Of a DNA stretch of 48,145 nucleotides, positions 26,462 to 34,889 are shown in pieces. Source of the DNA: Oscillospiraceae bacterium (GTDB taxonomy: Bacteria; Bacillota; Clostridia; Oscillospirales; Ruminococcaceae); the NCBI GenBank assembly GCA_028692035.1, contig JAQUYD010000007.1, positions 50,818-98,962 on the forward strand. Reading direction: 5' to 3'. Positions within the stretch are counted from its first letter, which is position 1. Each line of letters opens with the position of its first letter. The translations under genes and the position numbers were made by a program. The notes under the pieces were generated by a model. It did no database searches. It had not been told where the DNA came from and was given only the letters and a program-made list of their open reading frames with translations.

Positions 26462-27436
26462 ATGAACCGATTGTATCTGGTCGTACCCTGTTACAACGAG
26501 GAGGAAGTCCTGCCCGAAACCGTTCGGCGGCTGACTGACAAGCTGTGGCGGATGGCGGAAAAGGGCCTTGTTTCCGACGACAGCCGCATCCTGTTGGTGG
26601 ACGACGGCAGCCGCGACCGCACCTGGGAGCTGATCTGCGGCTTTCACCAGCAAAATCCGTCGGTGTCCGGCCTCAAGCTCTCCCGCAACCGGGGGCACCA
26701 AAACGCGCTGGTCGCCGGGCTGATGACCGCCCGGGAGCTGTGCGACGTCACCATCTCGCTGGACGCGGACCTACAGGATGATATCGAAGTGCTGGATCAG
26801 TTCATGGAAGCCTATCACAAGGGCGCCCAGATCGTTTATGGCGTGCGCAGCGCCCGGGACACCGACACGACTTTTAAGCGCTCCACCGCCATGGGCTTTT
26901 ACGGCTTGATGAAGAAAATGGGTGTCGATATCGTCAGCAACCATGCTGACTACCGGCTCATGAGCAAAAAGGCGCTGGACTGCTTCTCCGGCTATCACGA
27001 GGTCAATTTGTTTTTGCGGGGAATCGTCCCGCTGATCGGTTTTCCAACGGCAGTGGTCACCTATGAGCGCAGCGAGCGGTTTGCTGGCGAATCCAAATAT
27101 CCGCTGAAAAAAATGCTTTCCTTTGCCTGGGACGGCATTACTTCCTTCAGCACCAAGCCCCTATCGCTGATCACCGGCATCGGCGTCGGCATCGGATTTT
27201 TGTCCGGGCTGGGGCTTTTGGCGGCGCTGATCTGCCTTTGTTGCGGCGTGTCCGTGGCCGGATGGGTCTGGGTGCTTGTATCCGTCTGGCTGGCGCTGGG
27301 CATCCAGCTGGTCGCGCTGGGGCTGGTGGGCGCTTACGTTGGCAAAACTTACAGCGAGGTAAAGGCTCGGCCGCGTTACCACATCGAAATGCTTTTGGAC
27401 AATGGAACGCCCTCCGGCGAAGCGGCCAAATCGTAA
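26462..27436 (+). CDS. csbB: GT2 glycosyltransferase, CsbB/GtrB-like polyprenyl-phosphate sugar synthase
   Basis: A 324-residue family 2 glycosyltransferase. The catalytic domain starts LYLVVPCYNEEEVLPE, with VDDGSRDRTW and the metal motif in SLDADLQDD (about 97-105). Two C-terminal membrane helices (about 235-305) anchor it, as in CsbB, GtrB and DPM1. Such enzymes move a sugar from UDP to undecaprenyl phosphate on the inner face. Its Shine-Dalgarno, AGGAGGAAG, lies inside the end of the yfhO-like gene and only 2 bases separate stop and start, so the two are coupled. No GtcA-like flippase gene is adjacent. Confidence 0.85.
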   Translation: MNRLYLVVPCYNEEEVLPETVRRLTDKLWRMAEKGLVSDDSRILLVDDGSRDRTWELICGFHQQNPSVSGLKLSRNRGHQNALVAGLMTARELCDVTISLDADLQDDIEVLDQFMEAYHKGAQIVYGVRSARDTDTTFKRSTAMGFYGLMKKMGVDIVSNHADYRLMSKKALDCFSGYHEVNLFLRGIVPLIGFPTAVVTYERSERFAGESKYPLKKMLSFAWDGITSFSTKPLSLITGIGVGIGFLSGLGLLAALICLCCGVSVAGWVWVLVSVWLALGIQLVALGLVGAYVGKTYSEVKARPRYHIEMLLDNGTPSGEAAKS

Positions 27437-27559
27437 CCGCTTTGGGCTATATTCCGGCCGGATCAAGCGCGCGGCTGGCCTGTGCCCGAAAAGTCGCGGC
27501 CAAATCCAAGCGACCCCACAAAGCTGCGGGGCCACTCTTTTGCCCTTTTATCTGCACTT

Positions 27560-27627
27560 ATAAGCATAAAAAACTGACGGCTATGGGAAAGTTCCCATAG
27601 CCGTCAGTTTTTATGCTTATTTTTTCA
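27560..27627. terminator. long bidirectional terminator
   Basis: A stem of about 29 bp with one bulged A (27560-27588 with 27593-27621) and a 4-base loop, with a T-run on the plus strand. It lies between convergent genes and includes the stop codon of the minus-strand oxidoreductase gene (27617-27619). Confidence 0.93.
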
Positions 27628-28456
27628 GCGGGCTGACCTCGTTGCTCTGGGCAATGGTCTGGGCATATAGCTGCTGGTTGCCGGTCTGGTTTTTTTCCGG
27701 ATCAGACAAGCCCACCGGCGCGGCATAGACGATAAACTCCTCGTCGCCGTCCACCTGGCACAATGCGTCCGCCACCGGCTGGTCGATGGCCGCCACCGCG
27801 CAGGTGCCGCAGCCGATGGCCTCGCAGGCCAGGTACAGGTTCTGCACCACATGGCCCACGTCAATGAGCGCTACCCGGTGGGCGCTGGTACTGTACCGCC
27901 ATTCCGCGCGATACGGGACAAAGCTATATAAAAAAGCGACTGCGCAGCCGCCAGCCCATTTCTGCCCGTGTACTGCGGCCACGATCTGCTGTGCCGGATC
28001 CTCCAGCGGGCCTATGGGTTCCAACGCGTGCTCCAGCGGCAGATAGTGGTAAACGCCAGCATCCAAGCCCTGGACCCGCTGTACCGCCAAATAGGTTTCA
28101 AATGCGTGCCGCGCGCCGCCAGAGGGAACGGTACGCAGGGTGGCATAGTGGTTTCCCCGAAGGGCCTTGACCCCCTGGGTCGCCCAAAGCAGGAAGGAGA
28201 GCTGATCCAACGTCATTGGCGCATCCTTGTAAAAACGCTGGCTTGCCCGCCGCTCCAGGATGGTAAGAAAATCCGTTTGGGTCAACACCGGCCGGAAATC
28301 CTGCCCCAACGGGATTCGCCGGTCAGACTGGGCCGGCTTGCACAAAGGCGGCTGAGGCAGCTGCTTTTGCTGGTCGGAGGGTTCCCGTTCTTCCCCAAAG
28401 GGGCTTTTGCAGAAATCCCGGTTCCTGCGGATTTGTTCTTCCGTATTCAGTTCCAT
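27617..28456 (-). CDS. SagB-type nitroreductase-family oxidoreductase
   Basis: A 279-residue flavin-dependent oxidoreductase of the SagB/ThcOx branch. The core shows ERRASQRFYKDAPMTLDQLSFLLWATQG, then VPSGGARHAFETYLAV, GVYHYLPLEHAL and a closing LACEAIGCGTCAVAAIDQ. SagB enzymes oxidise azolines in thiazole/oxazole peptides, but stand-alone members like this lack a cyclodehydratase partner and act on other substrates. I see no precursor peptide or YcaO gene nearby. An N-terminal hydrophilic extension of about 60 residues precedes the core. The ATG at 28456 has GGAGG 8 bases upstream. It follows the minus-strand unknown gene by 24 bp, probably one operon. Confidence 0.82.
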   Translation of the reverse strand: MELNTEEQIRRNRDFCKSPFGEEREPSDQQKQLPQPPLCKPAQSDRRIPLGQDFRPVLTQTDFLTILERRASQRFYKDAPMTLDQLSFLLWATQGVKALRGNHYATLRTVPSGGARHAFETYLAVQRVQGLDAGVYHYLPLEHALEPIGPLEDPAQQIVAAVHGQKWAGGCAVAFLYSFVPYRAEWRYSTSAHRVALIDVGHVVQNLYLACEAIGCGTCAVAAIDQPVADALCQVDGDEEFIVYAAPVGLSDPEKNQTGNQQLYAQTIAQSNEVSPLKK

Positions 28457-28480
28457 TGCCGTGACCTCCATTCTGTAGTA

Positions 28481-29062
28481 TCAATAGTTTACAAATACAA
28501 ATGGCTGAAATGAGGCGGGCCCAAAGGGATCCTCTTGTTCCAGATCAATGGGGAACAAGCTCCCCCGATGGCTGCTTTTTGGCGCAGTATCCTCTTTGTA
28601 GAGGTTCCCGCGCATCGCATAGCCGGGGGCAATCGGGTCGGTTCCGTAGATCTTCTGGACGGCGGACCGGGGCAGCGTGACCACCACGCCCCAGTATTCC
28701 CCTTCCAGATCTTCGCCCCGGTAGCTGTGCAGCTGGGGCAGAACCCCATACAGCGCAAGCGGCGTCTTTTTCTCGCCATCCTGGACGGTGCAATCCATCC
28801 CGCCGAAACTGTCCACCCGGATTTGCAGATAGGGTTCCTTTTGATCCGGGGCAAAAGCAAGCCGCGCCATCAATACGCTCTCTGGCGATGGGCGGGTCTC
28901 AAACGCCCAAAGGCGCAGAAAAAAATCCGTTTCGTTTACGCACATCCGCACCTGGGCAAAGGGGCGGTAATCCCGCTTTTCCAACGGATAATAGATGATC
29001 TTACCCACCGGCAGGGCATCCCACACCGGTTGGCCCTTGACCATGCTGATTTTAAAATCCAT
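28481..29062 (-). CDS. unknown soluble protein, possibly CBM9-like fold
   Basis: A 193-residue protein without signal peptide or membrane helix. It begins KISMVKGQPVWDALPVGKI and ends in SSHRGSLFPIDLEQEDPFGPASFQPFVFVNY. The end resembles the closing part of CBM9/DOMON-like domains, where an aromatic-rich strand follows a W/Y-x-x-N-x-Y-K segment (here MRGNLYKEDTAPKS). This is a weak similarity and I do not assign a function. AAGGAGG lies 7 bases before the ATG. It sits upstream of the SagB-like oxidoreductase gene, with which it is probably co-transcribed. Confidence 0.7.
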   Translation of the reverse strand: MDFKISMVKGQPVWDALPVGKIIYYPLEKRDYRPFAQVRMCVNETDFFLRLWAFETRPSPESVLMARLAFAPDQKEPYLQIRVDSFGGMDCTVQDGEKKTPLALYGVLPQLHSYRGEDLEGEYWGVVVTLPRSAVQKIYGTDPIAPGYAMRGNLYKEDTAPKSSHRGSLFPIDLEQEDPFGPASFQPFVFVNY

Positions 29063-29296
29063 GCGTTTTCCTCCTTTATTCCGGTAAACGTGGACGATAC
29101 CCCTTTATTATACCAGTTTTGCCCGAAATGAAAAGGATTCCACTCATATTTTCGAAAAAGGGGTAAGATTTTTTGTTCCCATCCCTTTTGGCAAATCCCT
29201 CCCGCCGGAGATAAAACCCGCTAATTTTCAGGCGAAAAACGTTAAAGTTTGTCAAAATAATACAAGATGTAATTGTTTTCGCCTTTTCCCGAAAAC

Positions 29297-29330
29297 AAAA
29301 AGCCAAAGGAATCTTCCTTTGGCTTTTCTT
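29297..29330 (-). terminator. terminator of the ABC exporter operon
   Basis: Perfect 14-bp stem (29298-29311 with 29314-29327) and minimal loop, followed on the minus strand by TTTTTG, just after the stop at 29337. The rest of 29063-29296 is AT-rich non-coding DNA upstream of the 28481-29062 gene. Confidence 0.9.
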
Positions 29331-29336
29331 CCCAGA

Positions 29337-31253
29337 TTAGGATAACTCGAACAGGCCCGTATACAGCTGATAGTATTTACCGTGCTGGGCGATCAATGCC
29401 TGATGATCTCCCTCTTCGATGATCTTGCCATGCTCCAGCACAATGATGATATTGGAGTTTCGCACCGTAGACAGCCTGTGGGCAATGACAAACACCGTTC
29501 GCCCTTCCATTAGCGTGTCCATACCCTTTTCAATCAGCGCTTCGGTACGGGTGTCGATGGAGCTGGTGGCCTCATCCAAAATCAGCACCGGCGGATCGGC
29601 TACCGCGGCTCGAGCGATGGCCAAAAGCTGTCGCTGCCCCTGGCTGAGATTGGCGCCGTCGGAGGTGAGGATCGTATCATACCCCTGCGGCAGATGGCTG
29701 ATGAAAAAGTGGGCGTTGGCCAGCTTCGCCGCCGCTTCAATCTCTTCGTCGGTAGCGTCCAGCTTGCCGTAGCGGATGTTCTCCCGCACGGTCCCGGTGA
29801 ACAGATGGGTATCCTGCAGCACCATGGACAGGGACTGGCGCAAATCGTCCTTTTTGATTTTATTGATGTTGATGCCGTCGTAACGGATCTTTCCGTCGGG
29901 CACATCATAGAAGCGGTTGATCAGGTTGGTAATGGTGGTTTTTCCCGCGCCGGTGGAGCCTACAAAGGCGATCTTCTCGCCGGGGCGCGCCTTTAGGGTA
30001 ATGCCGTCCAGAACGATCTTGTTCTCCTCGTAGCCGAACACAACATCCTCAAACTCCACCGCGCCCCGCACCTGGGTATAGGTCAGGCTTCCGTCTCCAT
30101 GGGGATGCCGCCAAGCCCACAGGCCGGTATGCTCTTTTGTTTCTTCCAGCGCGCCATCCGGTTTGCGCCGGACATTGACCAGCGTAACGTATCCGTCGTC
30201 CGTTTCCGGCTGCTCGTCGATGACTGCAAAGATCCGTTCCGCGCCTGCCAATGCAGTCAACAGGATATTAAACTGTTGGCTAAGCATGGAGATTGGCTGG
30301 TTAAACGAACGGGTATACTGCAAAAAGGAACCGATGGTGCCCAAATCCAGGACGCCAAAAATCGCCAGCGTGGCACCTGCCGCAGCGGTGAAGGCATAGG
30401 TGACATGCCCCATATTATTGGATACAGGCCCCATAATGTTGGAGAAGGTACCGGCGTTGCTAGCCGCATAGCAGAGATTCTCGTTGAGCTGTGCGAATTC
30501 TTCCTTGACCGTATCTTCATGGCAAAAGACCTTGACCACCTTCTGCCCTTCGATCATTTCTTCAATATAGCCGTTTACCTGGCCCAACGCCCGCTGTTGC
30601 TTGATGAAAAAGTTGGCGGATTTTCTGCCGATGACCTTGACCAGCCGCAGCAGAACTGCCAAAAGCAGAACTGCCAGGATGGTTAGCTGCCAGCTGAGCA
30701 CCAGCATCATGGAGAAAACCCCCACGATGGTGATCCCGGAGGAGATCAGCTGCGGGATTCCCTCGCTGATCATCTCGCGCAGGGTATCCGTATCATTGGT
30801 GTAACGGCTCATCAGTTCGCCGTGGGTGTGGGTGTCGAAATACCGGATCGGCAGCGACTGCATATGGGTAAACAGGTCGGTGCGGATCCGCCGCATCGCG
30901 CCAGTGGCGATGTTGACCATTAGCCGTTTGTACAAATACCCGCAGCCAACCCCGATGAGATAGACCACTGCCATCAGGCACAGCATGGAAGCAAAGGCGG
31001 CCAAATTCGGGTGTTCCTTGCCGATAAAAGGCACAATATAGTCGTTGATGATCGGCTTTAAAAAGTATGTACTGGCCACACTGGCGCCGGAGCTTCCCAG
31101 AATACCAAGAATCACCAGAACCATTTGGCCTTTATATTCCATCAGATAGTTCATCAGGCGGCCGATGGTCACCTTGGGGTTTTTGGGCTTTTCCAGCGCC
31201 GGGCCCCTGCCGGGGCCACGCCCTACGTTGATTACACGCGCTTCTTTTGCCAT
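29337..31253 (-). CDS. ABC exporter subunit with canonical ATPase site
   Basis: Fused membrane-ATPase half-transporter of 638 residues: six helices (about 40-330), a linker insertion of about 45 residues (WAWRHPHGDGSLTY) before the nucleotide-binding domain, Walker A GSTGAGKTT, signature LSQGQRQLLAIARA, Walker B ILDEATSSID and the switch His in VIAHRLSTV. The Walker B Glu is present, so this subunit carries the active site of a heterodimer. An unusual Gly/Pro/Arg-rich N-terminal tail precedes the helices. The ATG at 31253 follows the partner's stop by one base; longer in-frame starts would lie inside the partner gene. BmrCD/LmrCD-type drug export is inferred. Confidence 0.9.
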   Translation of the reverse strand: MAKEARVINVGRGPGRGPALEKPKNPKVTIGRLMNYLMEYKGQMVLVILGILGSSGASVASTYFLKPIINDYIVPFIGKEHPNLAAFASMLCLMAVVYLIGVGCGYLYKRLMVNIATGAMRRIRTDLFTHMQSLPIRYFDTHTHGELMSRYTNDTDTLREMISEGIPQLISSGITIVGVFSMMLVLSWQLTILAVLLLAVLLRLVKVIGRKSANFFIKQQRALGQVNGYIEEMIEGQKVVKVFCHEDTVKEEFAQLNENLCYAASNAGTFSNIMGPVSNNMGHVTYAFTAAAGATLAIFGVLDLGTIGSFLQYTRSFNQPISMLSQQFNILLTALAGAERIFAVIDEQPETDDGYVTLVNVRRKPDGALEETKEHTGLWAWRHPHGDGSLTYTQVRGAVEFEDVVFGYEENKIVLDGITLKARPGEKIAFVGSTGAGKTTITNLINRFYDVPDGKIRYDGININKIKKDDLRQSLSMVLQDTHLFTGTVRENIRYGKLDATDEEIEAAAKLANAHFFISHLPQGYDTILTSDGANLSQGQRQLLAIARAAVADPPVLILDEATSSIDTRTEALIEKGMDTLMEGRTVFVIAHRLSTVRNSNIIIVLEHGKIIEEGDHQALIAQHGKYYQLYTGLFELS

Positions 31254-31254
31254 C

Positions 31255-33015
31255 CTAAGCCACCCCCTTCTGCTGGGATTCATAAACTTCCCGATAAATC
31301 TCGTTGGAGGCAAGCAGCTCTTCGTGGGTGCCGACTGCGTCCACCCGCCCATCGTTCAGCACAATGATCCGGTCCGCATCCTGCACCGAGGCCACCCGCT
31401 GGGCGATGATAATGGTCGTGGTATCCGCCAGCTTTTCCCGCAGGGCCTGCCGGATCTTGCTGTCGGTGGCGGTATCCACCGCACTGGTGCTGTCGTCCAG
31501 GATGATGATCTTCGGCTTTTTCAAGAGCGCTCTGGCAATACAAAGCCGCTGTTTCTGCCCACCGGATACATTAACGCCACCCTGCCCCAGATCCGTATCG
31601 TACCCGTCGGGAAAGGAGGTGACAAAATCATGTGCCTGGGCCGCCCGGCAGGCTTCTTCGATCTGCTCGTCGGTGGCATTTGCGTCCCCCCACCGCAGAT
31701 TGTCCTTGATGGTGCCGGAGAACAGTACGTTTTTCTGTAACACCATGGCCACCTCGTTGCGCAGGTTGTCCAAAGGATACTCCCGCACATCCCGGCCACC
31801 CACCTTTAAGCTGCCGCTGTACACATCGTACAGGCGGGGGATCAGCTGTACCAGCGTGGTTTTGGCAGAGCCGGTGCCGCCGATGATGCCGATGGTCTCG
31901 CCAGAGCGAATGTGGAGGTCCACATCCTCCAGCGTTAGATTATCGCCCTTTTTCGCATAACTGAACGAAACATGTTCAAAATCAACCGAGCCGTCCGCCA
32001 CCTGCAATTCGGTGTTGGCCGAATCGGTGATATCTAGCTTTTCATCCATCACTTCGATGATCCGGTGTACCGATGCACGGGCCATAACCAGCCCCACAAA
32101 GCTCATGGAAATCATCATCAAAGAGCCCAGGGTCTGCATTAAGTAGCTCAAAAAGCTGAAGAACTGGCCGGTGAGCATATTCCCGGCGATCATCTGCTTT
32201 CCGCCGAACCAAGAGACAGCGATCATACAGGCATAGACCACAAAATTCATCAGTGGCATATTGACGATCAAAAGCCGTTCCGCTTTTTTCTGCGCCTGCT
32301 GCAGCTTAGTGGCCGCCTGGCGGAATTTCTCGCTTTCGTGGCTGCTGCGGACAAAGGCTTTGACCACCCGGATGCCCACCAGGTTTTCCTGAACCGAAGC
32401 ATTCATGCTGTCGTACCGATCCAACATCTGTTGGAAGCGGGGGTATGCTTTGACCGCAATGGCCGCCAAAGCGCAGGCCAGCACCGGCACCGCCACCAGA
32501 AAAATCAGCGAAAGTTCCGCGTTGATGCTCACAGCCATAAAAATAGCACAGATCAGCATCAGCGGCGCGCGAACCATGGAGCGGATCACATTGGCAAAGG
32601 CGTTCTGGGTATTGGTTACATCGGTGGTCAGCCGGGTAACCAGCGACGCGGTGGAAAAACGATCCACATTCGCAAAAGAAAAGTCCTGGATTTTATCGAA
32701 CAGCTTTTTCCGGATGTTTTTGGCAAAACCGGAACTGGCCACTGCGGCAAAATGCCCGCTACCCGCGCCAAAGCACAGGCTCGTCAGGGCCATCAGGACC
32801 ATCAGCAGGCCGATTTTTGCCACATAGGGCAGATCGCCGTTTGCAATTCCTATGTCGATGATCTTTGACATGAGAAAGGGGATGAGAATTTCCATGCTCA
32901 CCTCGCCGACCATACACAATGGCGTCAGGATCGCGGCCCGTTTATATTCTCCTACGCAGGAGAGCAGCTTGCGCAGATCGCCGGATCCCTTTTTAGGGGA
33001 TTGTCTGGATGACAT
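31255..33015 (-). CDS. ABC exporter subunit with degenerate ATPase site
   Basis: Half-transporter of 586 residues: six helices, then Walker A IGGTGSAKTT (Ala where the last Gly before Lys is usual), signature VSGGQKQRLCIARA and Walker B IIILDDSTSAVD, with Asp in place of the catalytic Glu. This Asp marks the degenerate-site partner of heterodimeric exporters such as BmrC/LmrC. The ATG at 33015 has ACGAGGTG upstream. A consensus promoter (33047-33075) precedes it, and a divergent MarR gene shares the control region. Substrates are probably drugs or hydrophobic compounds; this is inferred from context. Confidence 0.9.
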   Translation of the reverse strand: MSSRQSPKKGSGDLRKLLSCVGEYKRAAILTPLCMVGEVSMEILIPFLMSKIIDIGIANGDLPYVAKIGLLMVLMALTSLCFGAGSGHFAAVASSGFAKNIRKKLFDKIQDFSFANVDRFSTASLVTRLTTDVTNTQNAFANVIRSMVRAPLMLICAIFMAVSINAELSLIFLVAVPVLACALAAIAVKAYPRFQQMLDRYDSMNASVQENLVGIRVVKAFVRSSHESEKFRQAATKLQQAQKKAERLLIVNMPLMNFVVYACMIAVSWFGGKQMIAGNMLTGQFFSFLSYLMQTLGSLMMISMSFVGLVMARASVHRIIEVMDEKLDITDSANTELQVADGSVDFEHVSFSYAKKGDNLTLEDVDLHIRSGETIGIIGGTGSAKTTLVQLIPRLYDVYSGSLKVGGRDVREYPLDNLRNEVAMVLQKNVLFSGTIKDNLRWGDANATDEQIEEACRAAQAHDFVTSFPDGYDTDLGQGGVNVSGGQKQRLCIARALLKKPKIIILDDSTSAVDTATDSKIRQALREKLADTTTIIIAQRVASVQDADRIIVLNDGRVDAVGTHEELLASNEIYREVYESQQKGVA

Positions 33016-33046
33016 ATTATCACCTCGTTTATCTATTTTCTCCCCT

Positions 33047-33075
33047 ATTTTACGCTTCGTTTCATATTGTGTCAA
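33047..33075 (-). promoter_or_regulatory. promoter of the ABC exporter operon
   Basis: On the minus strand: TTGACA (33070-33075), a 17-bp spacer and TAAAAT (33047-33052). Confidence 0.85.
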
Positions 33076-33080
33076 TGCTT

Positions 33081-33099
33081 AATTTGAAAAAAACAAAAT
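33081..33099. promoter_or_regulatory. possible MarR operator
   Basis: An A/T-rich imperfect dyad, ATTTG...CAAAAT (arms around 33082-33086 and 33094-33099), sits between the divergent -35 boxes of the MarR gene and the ABC operon. MarR proteins usually bind such sites; the assignment is weak. Confidence 0.3.
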
Positions 33100-33121
33100 A
33101 GTTAATAAAAGCGTAATATAA

Positions 33122-33150
33122 TTGACTTTTTCAAAATGATCGTTTATAAT
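33122..33150 (+). promoter_or_regulatory. promoter of the marR-type gene
   Basis: TTGACT (33122-33127), a 17-bp spacer and TATAAT (33145-33150). Confidence 0.85.
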
Positions 33151-33182
33151 AAAATTATTATTTAGAAAGGGTGTGACGGCTG

Positions 33183-33665
33183 GTGGAAAAGGTCGACCGT
33201 AAAGCGGTCATACGAAAACTGATGTCCATGCACCCGCTGTTCCGCAAAAAATTCCTCAACCGGTTTGACCGCCCGTTTGGGAGCTTATCCAAATCCCAGC
33301 GGGATGTGGTCATGTCCTTAAATCTTTATCCGGCCATGAATATGGGGCAGCTGGCGGTGGAGGCCAACGTCTCCTTGCAGCAGATCACCAAGACCGTCAA
33401 CGCGCTGGAGGATATGGGGTATGTGCGCCGGTACACCGACCGGGCCAACCGGCGGCAGGTCTGGGTCTCGTTGACCGAGCAGTGCCAGGCCGATATCCGC
33501 AGCTCTTGCGACGCCAACGATGGGCTGCTGGTCAAAAGCTTTGCCTCTTTGTCTGACGAGGATATGCTCCAGTTGCAGGAAGCGGCGCAAACCATTACAC
33601 AGATCGTCAACAAGATGGAGGACCGCCCGCTGCAGGATCTTTCTGTCAAGGACAGCGAAAAATAA
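33183..33665 (+). CDS. MarR-family transcriptional regulator
   Basis: A 160-residue winged-helix repressor. The core QRDVVMSLNLYPAMNMGQLAVEANVSLQQITKTVNALEDMGYV (about 39-80) contains the recognition helix, followed by the wing RYTDRANRRQVWVSLTEQ. Helical ends form the dimer interface. The start is GTG at 33183, with AAAGGG about 11 bases upstream. It is divergent from the heterodimeric ABC exporter and both promoters lie within 110 bp, so repression of the exporter and of itself is likely. The ligand is unknown. Confidence 0.88.
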   Translation: MEKVDRKAVIRKLMSMHPLFRKKFLNRFDRPFGSLSKSQRDVVMSLNLYPAMNMGQLAVEANVSLQQITKTVNALEDMGYVRRYTDRANRRQVWVSLTEQCQADIRSSCDANDGLLVKSFASLSDEDMLQLQEAAQTITQIVNKMEDRPLQDLSVKDSEK

Positions 33666-33680
33666 AAGGGAATATCCTTG

Positions 33681-33718
33681 CCGGGCACATCCTCGAGAGC
33701 TGGATGCGTCCGGTTTTT
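33681..33718 (+). terminator. terminator of the marR-type gene
   Basis: Arms 33681-33692 and 33702-33713 pair over 12 positions with one G:T and one mismatch; five T follow. Confidence 0.75.
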
Positions 33719-33732
33719 GATTTTTACGCGGC

Positions 33733-33760
33733 AAAAAAGGCTCCTGTCAGGAGCCTTTGG
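33733..33760 (-). terminator. terminator of the DUF3810 operon
   Basis: AAAGGCTCC (33736-33744) pairs with GGAGCCTTT (33750-33758). On the minus strand TTTTTT follows, just after the stop at 33776. Confidence 0.85.
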
Positions 33761-33775
33761 ACCTGCCTTTTGTTT

Positions 33776-34873
33776 TTAGCGGCTTCGCTGCTCCGCCAGC
33801 AGCAAATCAACCATCCGGCCATAGCTTTGCACCCCGTCGGATTGGTCGTTCGCTTTTAAATAGCTGTCATTCAGGGCGTTTGAAACCTCTGCCACCTTGG
33901 TCTCGAACTGCTTCCAGTAGGCGTTGGACGTACGGTAATCGATTTTCGCCTGCTGGGGCAAAGAATTGTAGATCCGGGCGTACTCCTCTGTCCGGCCCGC
34001 GCTGTACAGTGCGTTCATGGCATAGGACAGGGCGTTGAGTGTTCCGCTGTATTGCAGCACCGGATCCCCTGATTCCCGGCAGGCCAGATAGGCGATAAAA
34101 CCCGCCTCATCCTCCCGGATCCATCCCTTCAGGTGGGCCAATTCATGGCAGGTTGTATAAGGGATCTCATAATCCGGGATATCCCGATTGTAATTGGCCT
34201 CGACGGTAAAGGGGGAAAATATCCCGGTCAGCCGCAAATGGGACATCCCCCAGGAAAAGGCCACTGCCTTCGGGTTCGGATAGTAGCCGGCAAGGGACGG
34301 ATAGGTCTCGCCCAAGCGGGACATCGCCGCCTTTGTCCCGGCCTTTAGGTCCGCACCCGCCAGAGAAAGGCCCCCGGTCTCGTCCGTTGGGATTTGCGCT
34401 GCGTACGCGCGGGCTTCGGCCGACAGCGACTCGCACAGCTGCTTGAGTTCCTCCGGCGAAGAATCCCGCAGCTCGTAACCTGCCGCCTCGCCAAAGGGGG
34501 TTCTCCCATAATTGATGGAGCAGGTCAGCGTCAGCATCAAAAATACGGCAGGCACGGCCCAAAGCAGCAGCCGGAAAAAGAAGAACAGCCCCCTTTTCAC
34601 CTTTGACCGGCGCCAAATCAGGCAGAACAGCAACGCCGCCAGAGAAACGATTCCGCCCAAAACCAGCGCATACAAAAGGAATTCATACACCGAAAAAGGG
34701 AAAAGAGACAGCAATCTCCCCAACGTGTTGGGGAAAAATGGGAACAGATGAACAGCATACCATTGGGCAAAACCCGTCCCGCCCCGGGCCAGCCCAGCCA
34801 GAACCAAGGCCACAATCGTCGCCAGCGCTGCCCACACCAGGCATTTCCAGTGTCGCCTACACTCGAACCCCAT
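33776..34873 (-). CDS. DUF3810 membrane protein, putative zinc metalloprotease
   Basis: A 365-residue protein with three N-terminal hydrophobic helices (about 10-32, 60-85 and 98-117), then an extracytoplasmic or peripheral domain. TTCHELAHLKGW at about residue 240 is an HExxH zinc-protease motif, and EDEAGFIAYLACRES downstream offers a third ligand Glu, as in DUF3810 proteins. The role is not established. The start is the ATG at 34873, with GAGAGGAAG upstream; it begins 16 bp after the flavodoxin-like gene, so the two are co-transcribed. A GTG at 34909 inside the upstream gene has a poorly placed ribosome binding site. Confidence 0.8.
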   Translation of the reverse strand: MGFECRRHWKCLVWAALATIVALVLAGLARGGTGFAQWYAVHLFPFFPNTLGRLLSLFPFSVYEFLLYALVLGGIVSLAALLFCLIWRRSKVKRGLFFFFRLLLWAVPAVFLMLTLTCSINYGRTPFGEAAGYELRDSSPEELKQLCESLSAEARAYAAQIPTDETGGLSLAGADLKAGTKAAMSRLGETYPSLAGYYPNPKAVAFSWGMSHLRLTGIFSPFTVEANYNRDIPDYEIPYTTCHELAHLKGWIREDEAGFIAYLACRESGDPVLQYSGTLNALSYAMNALYSAGRTEEYARIYNSLPQQAKIDYRTSNAYWKQFETKVAEVSNALNDSYLKANDQSDGVQSYGRMVDLLLAEQRSR

Positions 34874-34889
34874 TTCCCGCTTCCTCTCT

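Noticed and set aside
27617-28456. Thiazole/oxazole-modified peptide cluster around the SagB-like gene
   Set aside because: There is no YcaO cyclodehydratase, no precursor peptide and no dedicated transporter next to it.
29076-29306. 76-codon minus-strand frame before the 28481-29062 gene
   Set aside because: It lies in an AT-rich promoter and terminator region, lacks a Shine-Dalgarno and overlaps the ABC operon terminator.
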